From an uncultured Nocardioides sp. (lineage in GTDB: Bacteria > Actinomycetota > Actinomycetes > Propionibacteriales > Nocardioidaceae), in NCBI RefSeq assembly GCF_946885725.1, contig NZ_CAMPGZ010000019.1, positions 1 through 30,133 on the forward strand: 30,133 nt of DNA. Direction: 5' to 3'. The notes beneath the pieces were generated by a model. It saw nothing but the letters and a program-made list of their open reading frames with translations, was not told where the DNA came from and ran no database searches. The position numbers were made by a program, and so were the translations under genes. Positions 1 through 7,287 of this stretch are shown piece by piece. Within the stretch, counting starts at the first letter, position 1; each line of letters starts with the position of its first letter.

Positions 1-485
1 GGCGGACGCCCCGAGGGTTCTTGGCGCGTTTCGGCAGGTTCTGGGGCGCCTTGTTGGGTGCTCAACGCCACCTCGACCTCGGGGCCGAGCAGCACGTGGC
101 GGTGGAAGATGTTGCCGGCGAGGATCTCCTCGACGTCGTCCGTCGGCCCGTCGATGTCGGCGATCTCGATCGCCACGCCGACCGTGCCGACGGCTGCGAG
201 CGCGGTCGCGGCGTCCGCGCCGGCCGGCACCTCGTGGGCGAGATGCAGTGCCACCTCGGCCTCCAGCACCGGCTGCTTCATGCCGTCGAGCGAGACGGTC
301 GCCCCGTCGTCGAGCAGCCGCTCGCGGGTCAGGTAGCCGACCAGCGGCCGGTCGGTGCCGAGCCGCTCCATCGCGGCCGGCGCCCCGAAGCCGGCCTTCC
401 AGCCCAGGTGCGTGGCGCCGTCGTCGAGCTCGCGGCGTCGCCGCTCCAGCATCCTCGTCGTACCGGCGGCGATGCGGGGGTCCAC
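1..485 (-). CDS. 2-keto-4-pentenoate hydratase / FAH-family protein, partial (C-terminus beyond window)
   Basis: About 161 codons are visible and the frame stays open to the window edge, so the 3' part is missing. The start is GTG at 485, with a GAGGGAG ribosome site just upstream, 15 bp after the cupin stop. Visible hallmarks of the MhpD/fumarylacetoacetate-hydrolase fold are GWKAGFGAP, a run of type LGTDRPLVGYLT, and the acidic LEAEVALHL segment, where a Glu normally binds the divalent metal. AIEIADID and FHRHVLLGP follow. Family members hydrate 2-hydroxypenta-2,4-dienoate-like enols or act on related 2-oxoacids, often late in meta-cleavage pathways. It is the third gene of a minus-strand operon after a beta-hydroxyacid dehydrogenase and a cupin. 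Hydratase, decarboxylase and hydrolase members of this fold cannot be separated from this fragment. Confidence 0.8.
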   Translation of the reverse strand, partial: MDPRIAAGTTRMLERRRRELDDGATHLGWKAGFGAPAAMERLGTDRPLVGYLTRERLLDDGATVSLDGMKQPVLEAEVALHLAHEVPAGADAATALAAVGTVGVAIEIADIDGPTDDVEEILAGNIFHRHVLLGPEVEVALSTQQGAPEPAETRQEPSGRP

Positions 486-500
486 GCCGTACTCACTCCC

Positions 501-932
501 TCACTGGGGGTCGTCGAAGCTCTCGTCGGGACCCGGCAGACCGTACCCGGCCGCCTCGAGCGAGCCCGCGCCGCTCCAGCCCCAGATCAGCACGACGTCC
601 TCGTCGCCGGTGTTGACGAAGCCGTGGTAGCTGCCGCGCGGTGTGAAGATCACGTCGCCGGCCTTGGACGGCTCGCGGCCGGTGTTGGTGTGGATCTCGC
701 CGTGCCCGGACATCACCACGAGGAACTCGTCGGCGTCCGTGTGCAGGTGCCGGTCGTGGCGGGCGCCGGGCGGCAGCACGGTTCGGCCGACGACGAGGTC
801 CGTCGAGCCCGCCTTCTTCTCGTCGATGAGGTACTGCACCTGCATGTCGACCCAACCCTCGTCCTCGCGGAGGTTCTGCTCGAGGGGCACGTCGTCGATG
901 GTGGTGCGGTACGGCTTCTTCGGTTCGGTCAT
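501..932 (-). CDS. single-domain cupin protein
   Basis: A 143-residue protein with both cupin motifs intact. Motif 1 fits G(x5)HxH(x4)E(x6)G exactly (GARHDRHLH, then DEFLVVMSG) and motif 2 fits G(x5)PxG(x2)H(x3)N exactly (GDVIFTPRGSYHGFVN). The 3-His/1-Glu set for a divalent metal is therefore complete. The ATG at 932 overlaps the stop of the upstream dehydrogenase (ATGA), which indicates translational coupling. Small cupins of this type can be dioxygenases, isomerases or sugar- or ligand-binding proteins, so the reaction is unknown. The context, between a hydroxyacid dehydrogenase and a ketopentenoate hydratase-like gene, favours an enzymatic role in catabolism. Confidence 0.88.
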   Translation of the reverse strand: MTEPKKPYRTTIDDVPLEQNLREDEGWVDMQVQYLIDEKKAGSTDLVVGRTVLPPGARHDRHLHTDADEFLVVMSGHGEIHTNTGREPSKAGDVIFTPRGSYHGFVNTGDEDVVLIWGWSGAGSLEAAGYGLPGPDESFDDPQ

Positions 933-1828
933 GTGGGGATCCCCGCCATCCGTCGGTAGGTGTCCGCGACGCTCACCAGGAAGTCGCGGTCGGACAGGTC
1001 GCTGCTGCGGGCGGCGCTGAGCATCTCGCTGGCCGCGGAGCACGTGGGTACGGCGGCGCCGAGCTTGCGGCCGAGCTCCTGGGCGAGCACGAGATCCTTC
1101 TGCTGGAGCTCGACGTCGGCGTACACGGCGGTGTCCTCGACGAGGAGCGGTGCGCGGTAGCCGATCACCGGCGAGGCGATCACGCTCTTGAGCGCGGCGT
1201 CGACGACCGCGGCCCGGTCGACGCCGGCCTTCTCGACCAGCGTCACGGCCTCGGCGAACGCGGTCACGGACACCACCAGTGCGAGGTTGATCGCGACCTT
1301 GCTGAGGATCGCGTGGCCGGCGGGGCCGATGTAGGTGACCTTGGGGCCGATCGCGTGCAGCACCTGCTCGACGTGGTCGAACGCCGCGCGGTCGCCGCCG
1401 ACCATGACCGACATCTGTCCGGCCGCGAGCGTCGCGGGGCTGCCGGAGACGGGGGTGTCGAGGAAGCGGGCGCCCTTCTCGGTCGCGCGTTCGGAGAGCG
1501 CGACGCTGGCCTCGGGCGAGATCGTGCTCAGGTCGCACCACACCGTGCCCGGACGCAGACCGGCGAGGATGCCGTCGTCGCCCTCGGCGGCCTGCTCGAC
1601 CGCCGCGGTGTTGGTGAGCATCGTGAACAGCACGTCCACCTGCGCGGCCGTCTCGCGCGGCGTGCCGCCCCACGTCGCGCCGGCGTCGACGAGCTCCTGC
1701 GCCTTGCTCTCCGTGCGGTTCCAGACGGCCAGTGGGTGGCCGGCGTCCATGATCCGGCGGGCGATGCCGGCGCCCATCGCGCCGAGGCCGACGAATCCCA
1801 CTCGTTCGATGTCGTTGAGCACGGGCAA
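929..1828 (-). CDS. NAD(P)-dependent 3-hydroxyisobutyrate dehydrogenase-family oxidoreductase
   Basis: A 6-phosphogluconate/beta-hydroxyacid dehydrogenase homologue of about 299 residues, the usual family length. The N-terminus carries the Rossmann motif GFVGLGAMGAG. The substrate loop is DTPVSGSPATLAAG, and the catalytic lysine lies in the SKVAIN segment. The family oxidises 3-hydroxyacids or reduces semialdehydes such as tartronate or succinic semialdehyde. The reading frame stays open upstream to about 2431, but that part is the shadow of the methyltransferase. TTG at 1828 is preferred because AGGAGA sits 6-7 nt upstream; GTG at 1822 is the alternative. It heads a three-gene operon and is divergent from the methyltransferase across an 82 bp gap. 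Confidence 0.87.
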   Translation of the reverse strand: MPVLNDIERVGFVGLGAMGAGIARRIMDAGHPLAVWNRTESKAQELVDAGATWGGTPRETAAQVDVLFTMLTNTAAVEQAAEGDDGILAGLRPGTVWCDLSTISPEASVALSERATEKGARFLDTPVSGSPATLAAGQMSVMVGGDRAAFDHVEQVLHAIGPKVTYIGPAGHAILSKVAINLALVVSVTAFAEAVTLVEKAGVDRAAVVDAALKSVIASPVIGYRAPLLVEDTAVYADVELQQKDLVLAQELGRKLGAAVPTCSAASEMLSAARSSDLSDRDFLVSVADTYRRMAGIPT

Positions 1829-1898
1829 GCTAGCTCTCCTCGGGGTCGGTGTGACGGGGGTGCGGGACGTGGCTCTGGCTCGATCGGGCCCGGAGTCG

Positions 1899-1904
1899 TA
1901 GCGT
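1899..1904 (+). promoter_or_regulatory. putative -10 box of a leaderless promoter
   Basis: TAGCGT fits TANNNT and is followed by exactly 6 nt before the ATG at 1911, which would put the transcription start on the A of the ATG. There is no ribosome site upstream of this ATG. No convincing -35 box was found. Confidence 0.4.
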
Positions 1905-1910
1905 CGCGGC

Positions 1911-2675
1911 ATGAGCTTCGACGTCGCGGCCGAGGCGTACGAGGCGTTCATGGGGCGCTGGTCGCGACAGCTGTCGCCGCCGTTCCTCGAGCGCTCCGGG
2001 CTGCGGCGCGGCGACCGCGCGCTCGACGTCGGCTGCGGGCCGGGCATCCTGACCGAGCCGCTCGTCGCGCTGCTCGGCGCCGACCACGTCAGCGCGGTCG
2101 ACCCGTCGGAGCCGTTCGTGGCCGCGGCCCGGTCGCGCTTCCCCACGGTCGACGTACGACAGGGGTCGGCGGAGGCGCTGCCGTTCGACGACGGGGTGTT
2201 CGACGGCGCCCTGGCACAGCTCGTCGTGCACTTCATGACCGATCCCGTGGCGGGCCTTCGCGAGATGGCGCGCGTGACGCGCCCGGGTGGCGTCGTCCTC
2301 GCGTCGGTGTGGGACTTCGGCGCCGGCCGCGGCCCGCTGTCGACGTTCTGGCGGGTGGCCCTCGAGCTCGACCCCGGCGCCACCGACGAGTCCCGCCTGC
2401 CCGGCGCGCGTGAGGGCCACCTCGTCGACATCGCCGACCGCGCCGGTCTGGTCGACGTCGAGCCGTTCGAGCTGACGGTTTCCCTGCATGTCGAATCCTT
2501 CGAGGAGTGGTGGGAGCCCTACACCCGCGGCGTCGGCCCGGCCGGGTCGTACGTCGCCGGCCTCGCCCCGTCCGCCCGCGAAGCGCTCGAGGCCCGGTTG
2601 CGCGACGTACTGCCTGAACCGCCGTTCGACGACGCCGCGACGGCCTGGGGAGTGCGTGGCCGGCGGAACATGTAA
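1911..2675 (+). CDS. class I SAM-dependent methyltransferase (type 11)
   Basis: A 254-residue protein. The motif I segment LDVGCGPGILTEPL binds S-adenosylmethionine, VDPSEPFV is the acidic second-strand region, GSAEALPFDDGVFDGALA covers motifs II and III, and RVTRPGGVVLASVWD is the post-motif strand. The overall pattern resembles UbiE/COQ5-like small-molecule methyltransferases, but the substrate cannot be inferred. The start is probably leaderless (see the -10 box just upstream). The last codon and the stop lie inside the left arm of a palindromic repeat: the stop TAA is the repeat's own TAA. The element therefore ends this gene and may have changed the native C-terminus. The next gene downstream is convergent. 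Confidence 0.87.
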   Translation: MSFDVAAEAYEAFMGRWSRQLSPPFLERSGLRRGDRALDVGCGPGILTEPLVALLGADHVSAVDPSEPFVAAARSRFPTVDVRQGSAEALPFDDGVFDGALAQLVVHFMTDPVAGLREMARVTRPGGVVLASVWDFGAGRGPLSTFWRVALELDPGATDESRLPGAREGHLVDIADRAGLVDVEPFELTVSLHVESFEEWWEPYTRGVGPAGSYVAGLAPSAREALEARLRDVLPEPPFDDAATAWGVRGRRNM

Positions 2676-2741
2676 AGCGGAGTTAATGCGAGTCCGAGCG
2701 CGCCGGGCGGCCGTGAGGTAGCAATAACTCCGCTTTACATG
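2669..2741. repeat. palindromic intergenic element, copy A
   Basis: A 17 bp perfect inverted repeat, CATGTAAAGCGGAGTTA (2669-2685) and its reverse complement (2725-2741), encloses a 39 bp centre containing CCGAGCGCGCCG. It is clearly AT-richer than its surroundings. A second copy with the same arms and the same centre motif lies at 21815-21892. Here it sits between convergent genes and supplies the methyltransferase stop codon. It could work as a bidirectional terminator or be a non-autonomous mobile palindrome. No run of T follows either arm and no transposase is nearby. Confidence 0.85.
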
Positions 2742-2756
2742 AGTTGGGCGGGCCGC

Positions 2757-3401
2757 CTACCGCGGGGCGGACGCGGCCCAGTAGTCGGGCTTCGACTTCG
2801 TCTCGGCGAGCGCCTCGGGGGTCTCGAAGCCGGGGGCCAACGACGCGGAGGTGCCGGCCATGTACTGGTGGTGGTCGACGTCGAGGAGGCGGATCCAGCT
2901 CTGCTGGCCGAAGGTCAGCGCGATGACGCAGCCGAGCTCGACGAGCTCCTCCTCGGTGAAGTACGCGTGGAGCCGGTCCCACAGGCCGTCGCGGTCGTCC
3001 TCGTTCCAGGCGATCGCCTGGGCGTAGGCGAGGGCGGCCTTCTGGCGGTCGTCGAACTTGTCGGAGGACTCGAAGTTGAGCAGCTCGTCGTACTGGCCCT
3101 CGACCAGACCCTCCTGCTGGCCGCGCTCGCTGCGCTGGTTGCCGCAGAACTCGCACGTCACCGTGCGCGAGATGTAGACGCGGCACAGCTCCTTGATCGC
3201 GTGGTCGCAGACGCCGTTGCGGAACATCTCCTCCCACGGCTTGGCGAAAGCCCAGAACGCCGCGGGCACGTGCGCGCGGATCGCGTTGGTCTCCGGCCGC
3301 GGGGTGCCGTGCTCGGCGGCGCGGCGCATCTCGGCCTGCATCTCCTCGTCCATGTCCTCGTAGGGCACGTAGGAGATGCGCGGCTTGCGGGGCGTGGTCA
3401 T
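2757..3401 (-). CDS. carboxymuconolactone decarboxylase / AhpD-like protein
   Basis: A 214-residue all-helical protein. The CxxC motif CEFCG (Cys83, Cys86) follows RVYISRTVT, as in AhpD-like members of the CMD superfamily. Classical AhpD has CxxCxxxH; here the equivalent position is Arg (CEFCGNQR), so peroxidatic proton relay is doubtful. The ATG at 3401 has an AAGGAGC ribosome site and lies 11 bp after the stop of the molybdenum hydroxylase large subunit. It is the last gene of the operon, next to palindromic copy A. The role may be decarboxylation or isomerisation in the same pathway, or a thiol-based redox partner; sequence does not decide. Confidence 0.82.
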   Translation of the reverse strand: MTTPRKPRISYVPYEDMDEEMQAEMRRAAEHGTPRPETNAIRAHVPAAFWAFAKPWEEMFRNGVCDHAIKELCRVYISRTVTCEFCGNQRSERGQQEGLVEGQYDELLNFESSDKFDDRQKAALAYAQAIAWNEDDRDGLWDRLHAYFTEEELVELGCVIALTFGQQSWIRLLDVDHHQYMAGTSASLAPGFETPEALAETKSKPDYWAASAPR

Positions 3402-3412
3402 GTGTTGCTCCT

Positions 3413-5494
3413 TCACTCGGACTCTTCGATGGCTCGGACGACCGCCTCGGCGGTGATGGGGAGGTCGCGGACCCGCACGCCCAGGGCCGCGGGTACGGCG
3501 TTCGCGATCGCGGCCGCGGTGGGTCCCTGCGCGGCTTCGCCGGCGCCCAGGGACGGCTGGTCGGGACGGTCCAGCAGGTGTACGCCGACCCGCGGCGCCT
3601 CGCTGAAGCGCAGGATCGGGTAGGTCTCCCAGTCGTCGCTGACGACACGGCGCCGGTCGAACCGGACGCGCTCCTTGGTGGTCCAGCTCGTCGCCTGCAC
3701 GGCACCGCCCTCGATCTGGTTGCGCACGCCGTCGGGGTTGACGACCAGGCCGACGTCGACGGCGACCGTCAGCCGACGCACGTGCACCTCGTGGTCGACC
3801 GCGACCTCGGCGACGACCGCGCACCAGGCACCGCGGTCCTTGTAGCGCGCGAACCCGACGCCGCGACCGGTGTCGTCCGACAGCGGCGCGCCCCAGCCGG
3901 ACGCGTCTCGCACGGTCTCGAGGACGGCCCGCGCGCGCTCGTCGGACAGGTGCGCGAGCCGGAACTCGATCGGGTCGACGCCCGCGTCGGCGGCGAGCTC
4001 GTCCATGAACGACTCGATCGCGAACACGTTCATGTGCGCGCCGAGCGCCCGCATCGCCGAGGTGCGCAACGGCGTCTCGGTCAGCCGGTGGCCGGTGACT
4101 CGGCGTGGGCCGACGTCGTACAGCGGAACGGCGTTGCGCGTCGTGCCGCCGCCTCGATCGTGCGGCGGGTCGACGGGCGCCGGCGCCGGGTCGGGGTCGC
4201 TGAGGTGCCGCGCGGCGAGCAGGCCCGAGGTCTCGGCGGCGTACGTCGGTCGCGCGGTGTGGCCCTGGCTCCACACGTCGTGCCGCCACCCGGTGATGCG
4301 GCCGCCGTCGAGCGTGGCGGCGAGGTCGACCACCATCGCAGAGGCCAGCGGCGCCCAGGACAGCTCGTCGCGCCGGCTCCACCGCACCTGCACCGGCACG
4401 CCCGGCACGCTGCGGGCGAGCAGCACCGCGTCGAACGCCGCGTCGTCGGCGGCGTTGTGGCCGTAGCAGCCGGCGTTCTCGACGTGCTCGACCGTCACCG
4501 CTGCGAGTTCGAGGCCCAGCGCCTGCGCGATGGCGTCGCGGAGGTTGTGCACGCCCTGACTGTGGCTCCACACGTGCACCGCGCTGCCGTCATCCGCCCA
4601 TCGCACGACGCCGCAGCTCGGCGCGATCGAGGCGTGGACGAGGAACGGCCGGGTGTACGACGCAGTGTGCGTCGGCTCGGGCAGGCCCGGCTCGTCGAGC
4701 GCGGGGATGTCGTGGCGCGGCCCGGCCTTCAGGAAGGAGCGCACGTCCTGCGGGCCGTCGAGCGGCGGGAGCGAGTCGTGCTCCTCCCAACGCGCGGCGT
4801 CGCGCAGCCGGACGAGGGCGGTGTCGGCCTCGGCCTCGCTGGCCGCGACCACGCCGACGAACGACCCGTCGCGCACGACGTGCAGTCCCTCGAGCTTCGC
4901 CTCGTCGAGGTCGACCAGCCGCGCGCCGAACGAAGGCGGTCGCAGCACCCGGCCGAACCGCAGCCCGGGCGGACGCAGGTCGGCGATGTAGCGCGGCCGG
5001 CCGAGCACCTTGTCGGGCAGGTCGAGCCGCGGCAGGTCGGTCCCGACCGCGCGGCGTACGGACGCGATCTCGGTTCGTGGCTCCCACGTCGTCAGGTCGG
5101 TGTTGGGGTCGAGTGTGCGGACCAGGTCGACGAAGCCCGCGCCCGGGCGGTCGCGGGCGATGCGGGCGACGAGGTCGCGCACCACGGTGCCGACGTACCG
5201 CAACGCCGGGCCGGCCTGCACCAGGGACAGGCTGCCGGACGTGAGCCCCTCGTCGGGGCCCAGAGCCGTGTGTGCGTTGAGCATTCGCACCTGCGCGACC
5301 GGCAGGTCGAGTGCGTCGGCGGCCACCTGCGCGAGCGCGGTGACGATGCCCTGGCCGAGCTCGACCTTGCCGATGCGTACGCCGACGACGTCAGGCGGAA
5401 GGTCGTCCGGGAACGAGATCCACTGGCCCAGGCGCGGGTTGTCGCGCACGTGCTGGGGCACGTCGATCGCGCGAAGCGGCTCTGTGTAGGTCAT
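3413..5494 (-). CDS. molybdenum hydroxylase large subunit (isoquinoline 1-oxidoreductase beta / xanthine dehydrogenase family)
   Basis: A 693-residue protein starting at ATG 5494, whose ATGA overlaps the small-subunit stop. The N-terminus begins directly with GKVELGQGIVTALAQVAADAL, the layout of two-subunit IorB/NicB-type enzymes rather than three-subunit CO or xanthine dehydrogenases. GCYGHNAADDAAFDA, SAMRALGAHMNVFAIESFMD and the C-terminal SLGAGEAAQGP follow. The Glu of GAGE (about residue 653) is the conserved base next to the molybdenum centre. The family hydroxylates N-heterocycles or aldehydes using water, with electrons leaving through the 2Fe-2S subunit. No FAD subunit, cytochrome fusion or XdhC-type cofactor chaperone is seen in the window. 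No Tat signal is evident, so the enzyme is probably cytoplasmic. Substrate unknown. Confidence 0.9.
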   Translation of the reverse strand: MTYTEPLRAIDVPQHVRDNPRLGQWISFPDDLPPDVVGVRIGKVELGQGIVTALAQVAADALDLPVAQVRMLNAHTALGPDEGLTSGSLSLVQAGPALRYVGTVVRDLVARIARDRPGAGFVDLVRTLDPNTDLTTWEPRTEIASVRRAVGTDLPRLDLPDKVLGRPRYIADLRPPGLRFGRVLRPPSFGARLVDLDEAKLEGLHVVRDGSFVGVVAASEAEADTALVRLRDAARWEEHDSLPPLDGPQDVRSFLKAGPRHDIPALDEPGLPEPTHTASYTRPFLVHASIAPSCGVVRWADDGSAVHVWSHSQGVHNLRDAIAQALGLELAAVTVEHVENAGCYGHNAADDAAFDAVLLARSVPGVPVQVRWSRRDELSWAPLASAMVVDLAATLDGGRITGWRHDVWSQGHTARPTYAAETSGLLAARHLSDPDPAPAPVDPPHDRGGGTTRNAVPLYDVGPRRVTGHRLTETPLRTSAMRALGAHMNVFAIESFMDELAADAGVDPIEFRLAHLSDERARAVLETVRDASGWGAPLSDDTGRGVGFARYKDRGAWCAVVAEVAVDHEVHVRRLTVAVDVGLVVNPDGVRNQIEGGAVQATSWTTKERVRFDRRRVVSDDWETYPILRFSEAPRVGVHLLDRPDQPSLGAGEAAQGPTAAAIANAVPAALGVRVRDLPITAEAVVRAIEESE

Positions 5495-5961
5495 GACTCC
5501 ACTCCGGCCGCGGGTGTGCGTGCCGACAGCACGGCGTCGACGATGCGTCGCTGCACGCCGCACCGGCAGAGGTTGCGGTCGAGTGCGGCGACGATCGTGT
5601 CCTCGTCGGCGTCGGGCTGCTGGTCGAGCAGGGTGGCGGCGTTGACGGCGATGCCGCTGATGCAGAAGCCGCACTGGGCCGCCTGGTTCTCGAGCACGGC
5701 CTGCTGCACGGGGTGCGGCGCGCCGTCGGGGCTCAGGCCCTCGACGGTGACGACCTCCGTGCCCTCGGCCTGCCAGAGCGGGGTGTCGCAGGACGGCACG
5801 ACGGCGCCGTCGAGCCGCACGAAGCACGCGCCGCACAGGCCGAGCCCGCAGCCGAACCGGCTGCCGAGCAGGCCGAGGTCCTCGCGCAGCACGGTGAGCA
5901 GCGGCGTGTCCGGGTCCGCGTCGACCGAGACGGCCCGGCCGTTCACCCGCAGATCTGTCAT
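5491..5961 (-). CDS. molybdenum hydroxylase small subunit, (2Fe-2S)-binding
   Basis: A 156-residue protein with both iron-sulfur clusters of the family. The plant-ferredoxin type cluster uses Cys38, Cys43, Cys46 and Cys58. The second, helical-domain cluster uses Cys97, Cys100, Cys132 and Cys134 (CGFC and CRC). Length and layout match IorA/NicA-type small subunits. It passes electrons from the molybdenum cofactor of the large subunit to an external acceptor. Start and stop overlap the neighbours on both sides by 4 bp (ATGA), implying fixed stoichiometry by translational coupling. Confidence 0.93.
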   Translation of the reverse strand: MTDLRVNGRAVSVDADPDTPLLTVLREDLGLLGSRFGCGLGLCGACFVRLDGAVVPSCDTPLWQAEGTEVVTVEGLSPDGAPHPVQQAVLENQAAQCGFCISGIAVNAATLLDQQPDADEDTIVAALDRNLCRCGVQRRIVDAVLSARTPAAGVES

Positions 5962-6638
5962 CCGAACACCTCCGGGTGCCGGCCGAGCTCGATCCGGGTG
6001 CGGCGGATGTGGCCGGAGAGATACCGCTCGGCGTCGTCCGGGTCGCGCCGCTCGACCGCGTCGAGGATCAGCCGGTGCTCAGCGTTCACCACCCACATCC
6101 GGCCGGGGCCGGACAGCGAGATGAACGCGCGGCGGTAGTGCTGGGTGGAGTTCCACAGCCTCCGCACCATCGACATCAGCGGGTCGATCGCGCAGGCGGT
6201 GTAGGTCGTCAGGTGGAACTCGCGGTCGAGCTCGAGGAACCGCGCGACGTCGATGTCGTCGCCCTCGGCCTCGATGGCGTGCTGGATCTGCTCGACGCGG
6301 GCGATCTCGGCGTCGTCGAGCGACGCGATGCTCTCGATCAGCGCGAGGGGCTCGAGCCGCTCGCGCATCTGGTAGATCACCTGCACCTCGTGCTGCGACA
6401 GCCGCGGCACCCGGGCGCCCTTGTGCGCCTCGTGCTCGGTGAGCCCTTCGGCCTCGAGGATCCGGAGCGCCTCGCGCACGGGCAGCCGGCTCGCGCCGAA
6501 GCGCTCCGCGACCTCCTCCTGCCGGATCCGGTCGCCGGGGAGAAGGTCGCCGCGGAGGATCTCGTCGCGCAGCTCGCTCGCGATGCGGGCGCTGGCGGCG
6601 CTGGGCGGGACGTCACTCGGGAGCAGGGTCTCGGTCAT
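5958..6638 (-). CDS. GntR-family transcriptional regulator with FCD ligand domain
   Basis: A 226-residue protein. A winged helix-turn-helix spans about residues 15-80 (ELRDEILRGDLLPGDRIRQE, RLPVREALRILEAEGL). The C-terminal FCD domain has metal-binding-type residues in LDREFHLTTY, EHRLILDAV and SGHIRRTRIEL. FCD regulators usually sense organic acids and repress adjacent catabolic genes. It lies second in the operon, coupled by ATGA to both neighbours, so it should control its own expression. Two GGATCC-centred palindromes in the divergent control region at 7213-7299 are its likely operators (inference). Confidence 0.92.
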   Translation of the reverse strand: MTETLLPSDVPPSAASARIASELRDEILRGDLLPGDRIRQEEVAERFGASRLPVREALRILEAEGLTEHEAHKGARVPRLSQHEVQVIYQMRERLEPLALIESIASLDDAEIARVEQIQHAIEAEGDDIDVARFLELDREFHLTTYTACAIDPLMSMVRRLWNSTQHYRRAFISLSGPGRMWVVNAEHRLILDAVERRDPDDAERYLSGHIRRTRIELGRHPEVFG

Positions 6639-7168
6639 GACGTCGACCCTTGTGGGGTCTCGACGGGCTCGACCACCCGGTCGCGCTCGAACGCCTTGCC
6701 GTGCGGATAGGAGACCAGCTCCATCTGCAGCCCCCACGGGGCGCGGAAGTAGATCCACCGGTTGCCCTCGGCCGGCCCCTTGCTCGCCGTCGGTCCGTCG
6801 AACACCTCGACGTCGTGCGCGCGCAGGTGCTCGATCGCGACGTCGATGTCGTCGACGTACAACGCGACGTGGTGGCCGCCGATGTCGCTGTTGCGCGGGA
6901 TGGCGTCGCGCTGGTCGGGGGAGGAGTACTCGAAGACTTCGAACATCGTCTCGCCGCCCACCCGGTACCACCGGTTGCGCATCGTCGCCCGGGGGTGCAC
7001 GCGCAGGTGCGTGACCATCCAGTCGTCGTCCTCGTCGGGGTGCGAGAACGGCCCGAGCTCGTAGAGGTACGTCGCGCCGAGCACGTCCACGAGCCAGCCG
7101 TGAGCGGCTTCGAGGTCCGGCACGGTGAAGCCGATGTGGTCCATCCGGCGCATTCCGGGAAGGCCCAC
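6635..7168 (-). CDS. VOC-family protein (glyoxalase / extradiol dioxygenase fold)
   Basis: A 177-residue protein with two beta-alpha-beta-beta-beta units. The first is MDHIGFTVPDLEAAHGWLVD. The second is GHHVALYVDDIDVAIEHLRA followed by APWGLQMELVSYP. The His of MDHIG and GHHVA and the Glu of QMELV fit the metal site. The start is GTG at 7168 behind a strong AGGAGG, 7 nt away. As first gene of the Mo-hydroxylase operon it may be a ring-opening dioxygenase, an isomerase or a lyase. The last residues (VVEPVETPQGSTS) are encoded by an interspersed repeat and look like a late addition to the C-terminus. Confidence 0.88.
   Translation of the reverse strand: MGLPGMRRMDHIGFTVPDLEAAHGWLVDVLGATYLYELGPFSHPDEDDDWMVTHLRVHPRATMRNRWYRVGGETMFEVFEYSSPDQRDAIPRNSDIGGHHVALYVDDIDVAIEHLRAHDVEVFDGPTASKGPAEGNRWIYFRAPWGLQMELVSYPHGKAFERDRVVEPVETPQGSTS
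6656..6677. repeat. short interspersed repeat (VVEPVET type), copy in VOC gene
   Basis: The 22 bp sequence reads GGTGGTCGAGCCCGTCGAGACC on the minus strand. It matches 10163-10184 in the E2 gene with one difference. Similar or truncated copies lie at 9920-9941, 10142-10153 and 7321-7332. It encodes the in-frame tail of the VOC protein. Confidence 0.75.
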
Positions 7169-7212
7169 GGCGCGTCCTCCTGCGTTCTCCCGGCGGTTTC
7201 GCGGTACGGCGT

Positions 7213-7224
7213 ACTGGATCCAAC
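7213..7224. promoter_or_regulatory. candidate GntR operator, site 1
   Basis: ACTGGATCCAAC shares the TGGATCCA core with the perfect palindrome at 7288-7299. It lies directly downstream of a possible minus-strand -10 box (TAGGTT, 7237-7232), so it would cover the transcription start of the VOC-GntR-Mo hydroxylase operon. The centre-to-centre distance to site 2 is 75 bp, about seven helical turns. Confidence 0.5.
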
Positions 7225-7231
7225 GCCGCCG

Positions 7232-7237
7232 AACCTA
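7232..7237 (-). promoter_or_regulatory. possible -10 box for the Mo-hydroxylase operon
   Basis: TAGGTT on the minus strand fits TANNNT and lies about 65 bp before the GTG at 7168. The -35 region 17 nt away (GACATC) is weak. Confidence 0.3.
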
Positions 7238-7287
7238 CTGAAGCACACCCGCCTGATGTCTGTCGATGGTGACTTCAGAGTCTCGAC

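Noticed and set aside
1828..1835. AGCTAGCT palindrome at the dehydrogenase start
   Set aside because: Only 8 bp and overlapping the ribosome site to start-codon region; expected by chance.
2669..2741. Classical rho-independent terminator
   Set aside because: Long stem but loop about 39 nt and no T-tract; same element elsewhere is not between convergent genes. Described as a repeat instead.
3578..6124. Long plus-strand open frame (848 codons) opposite the Mo hydroxylase genes
   Set aside because: Arg/Val/Asp-rich shadow of high-GC coding on the other strand; no domain motif, and the minus-strand genes have clear catalytic residues.
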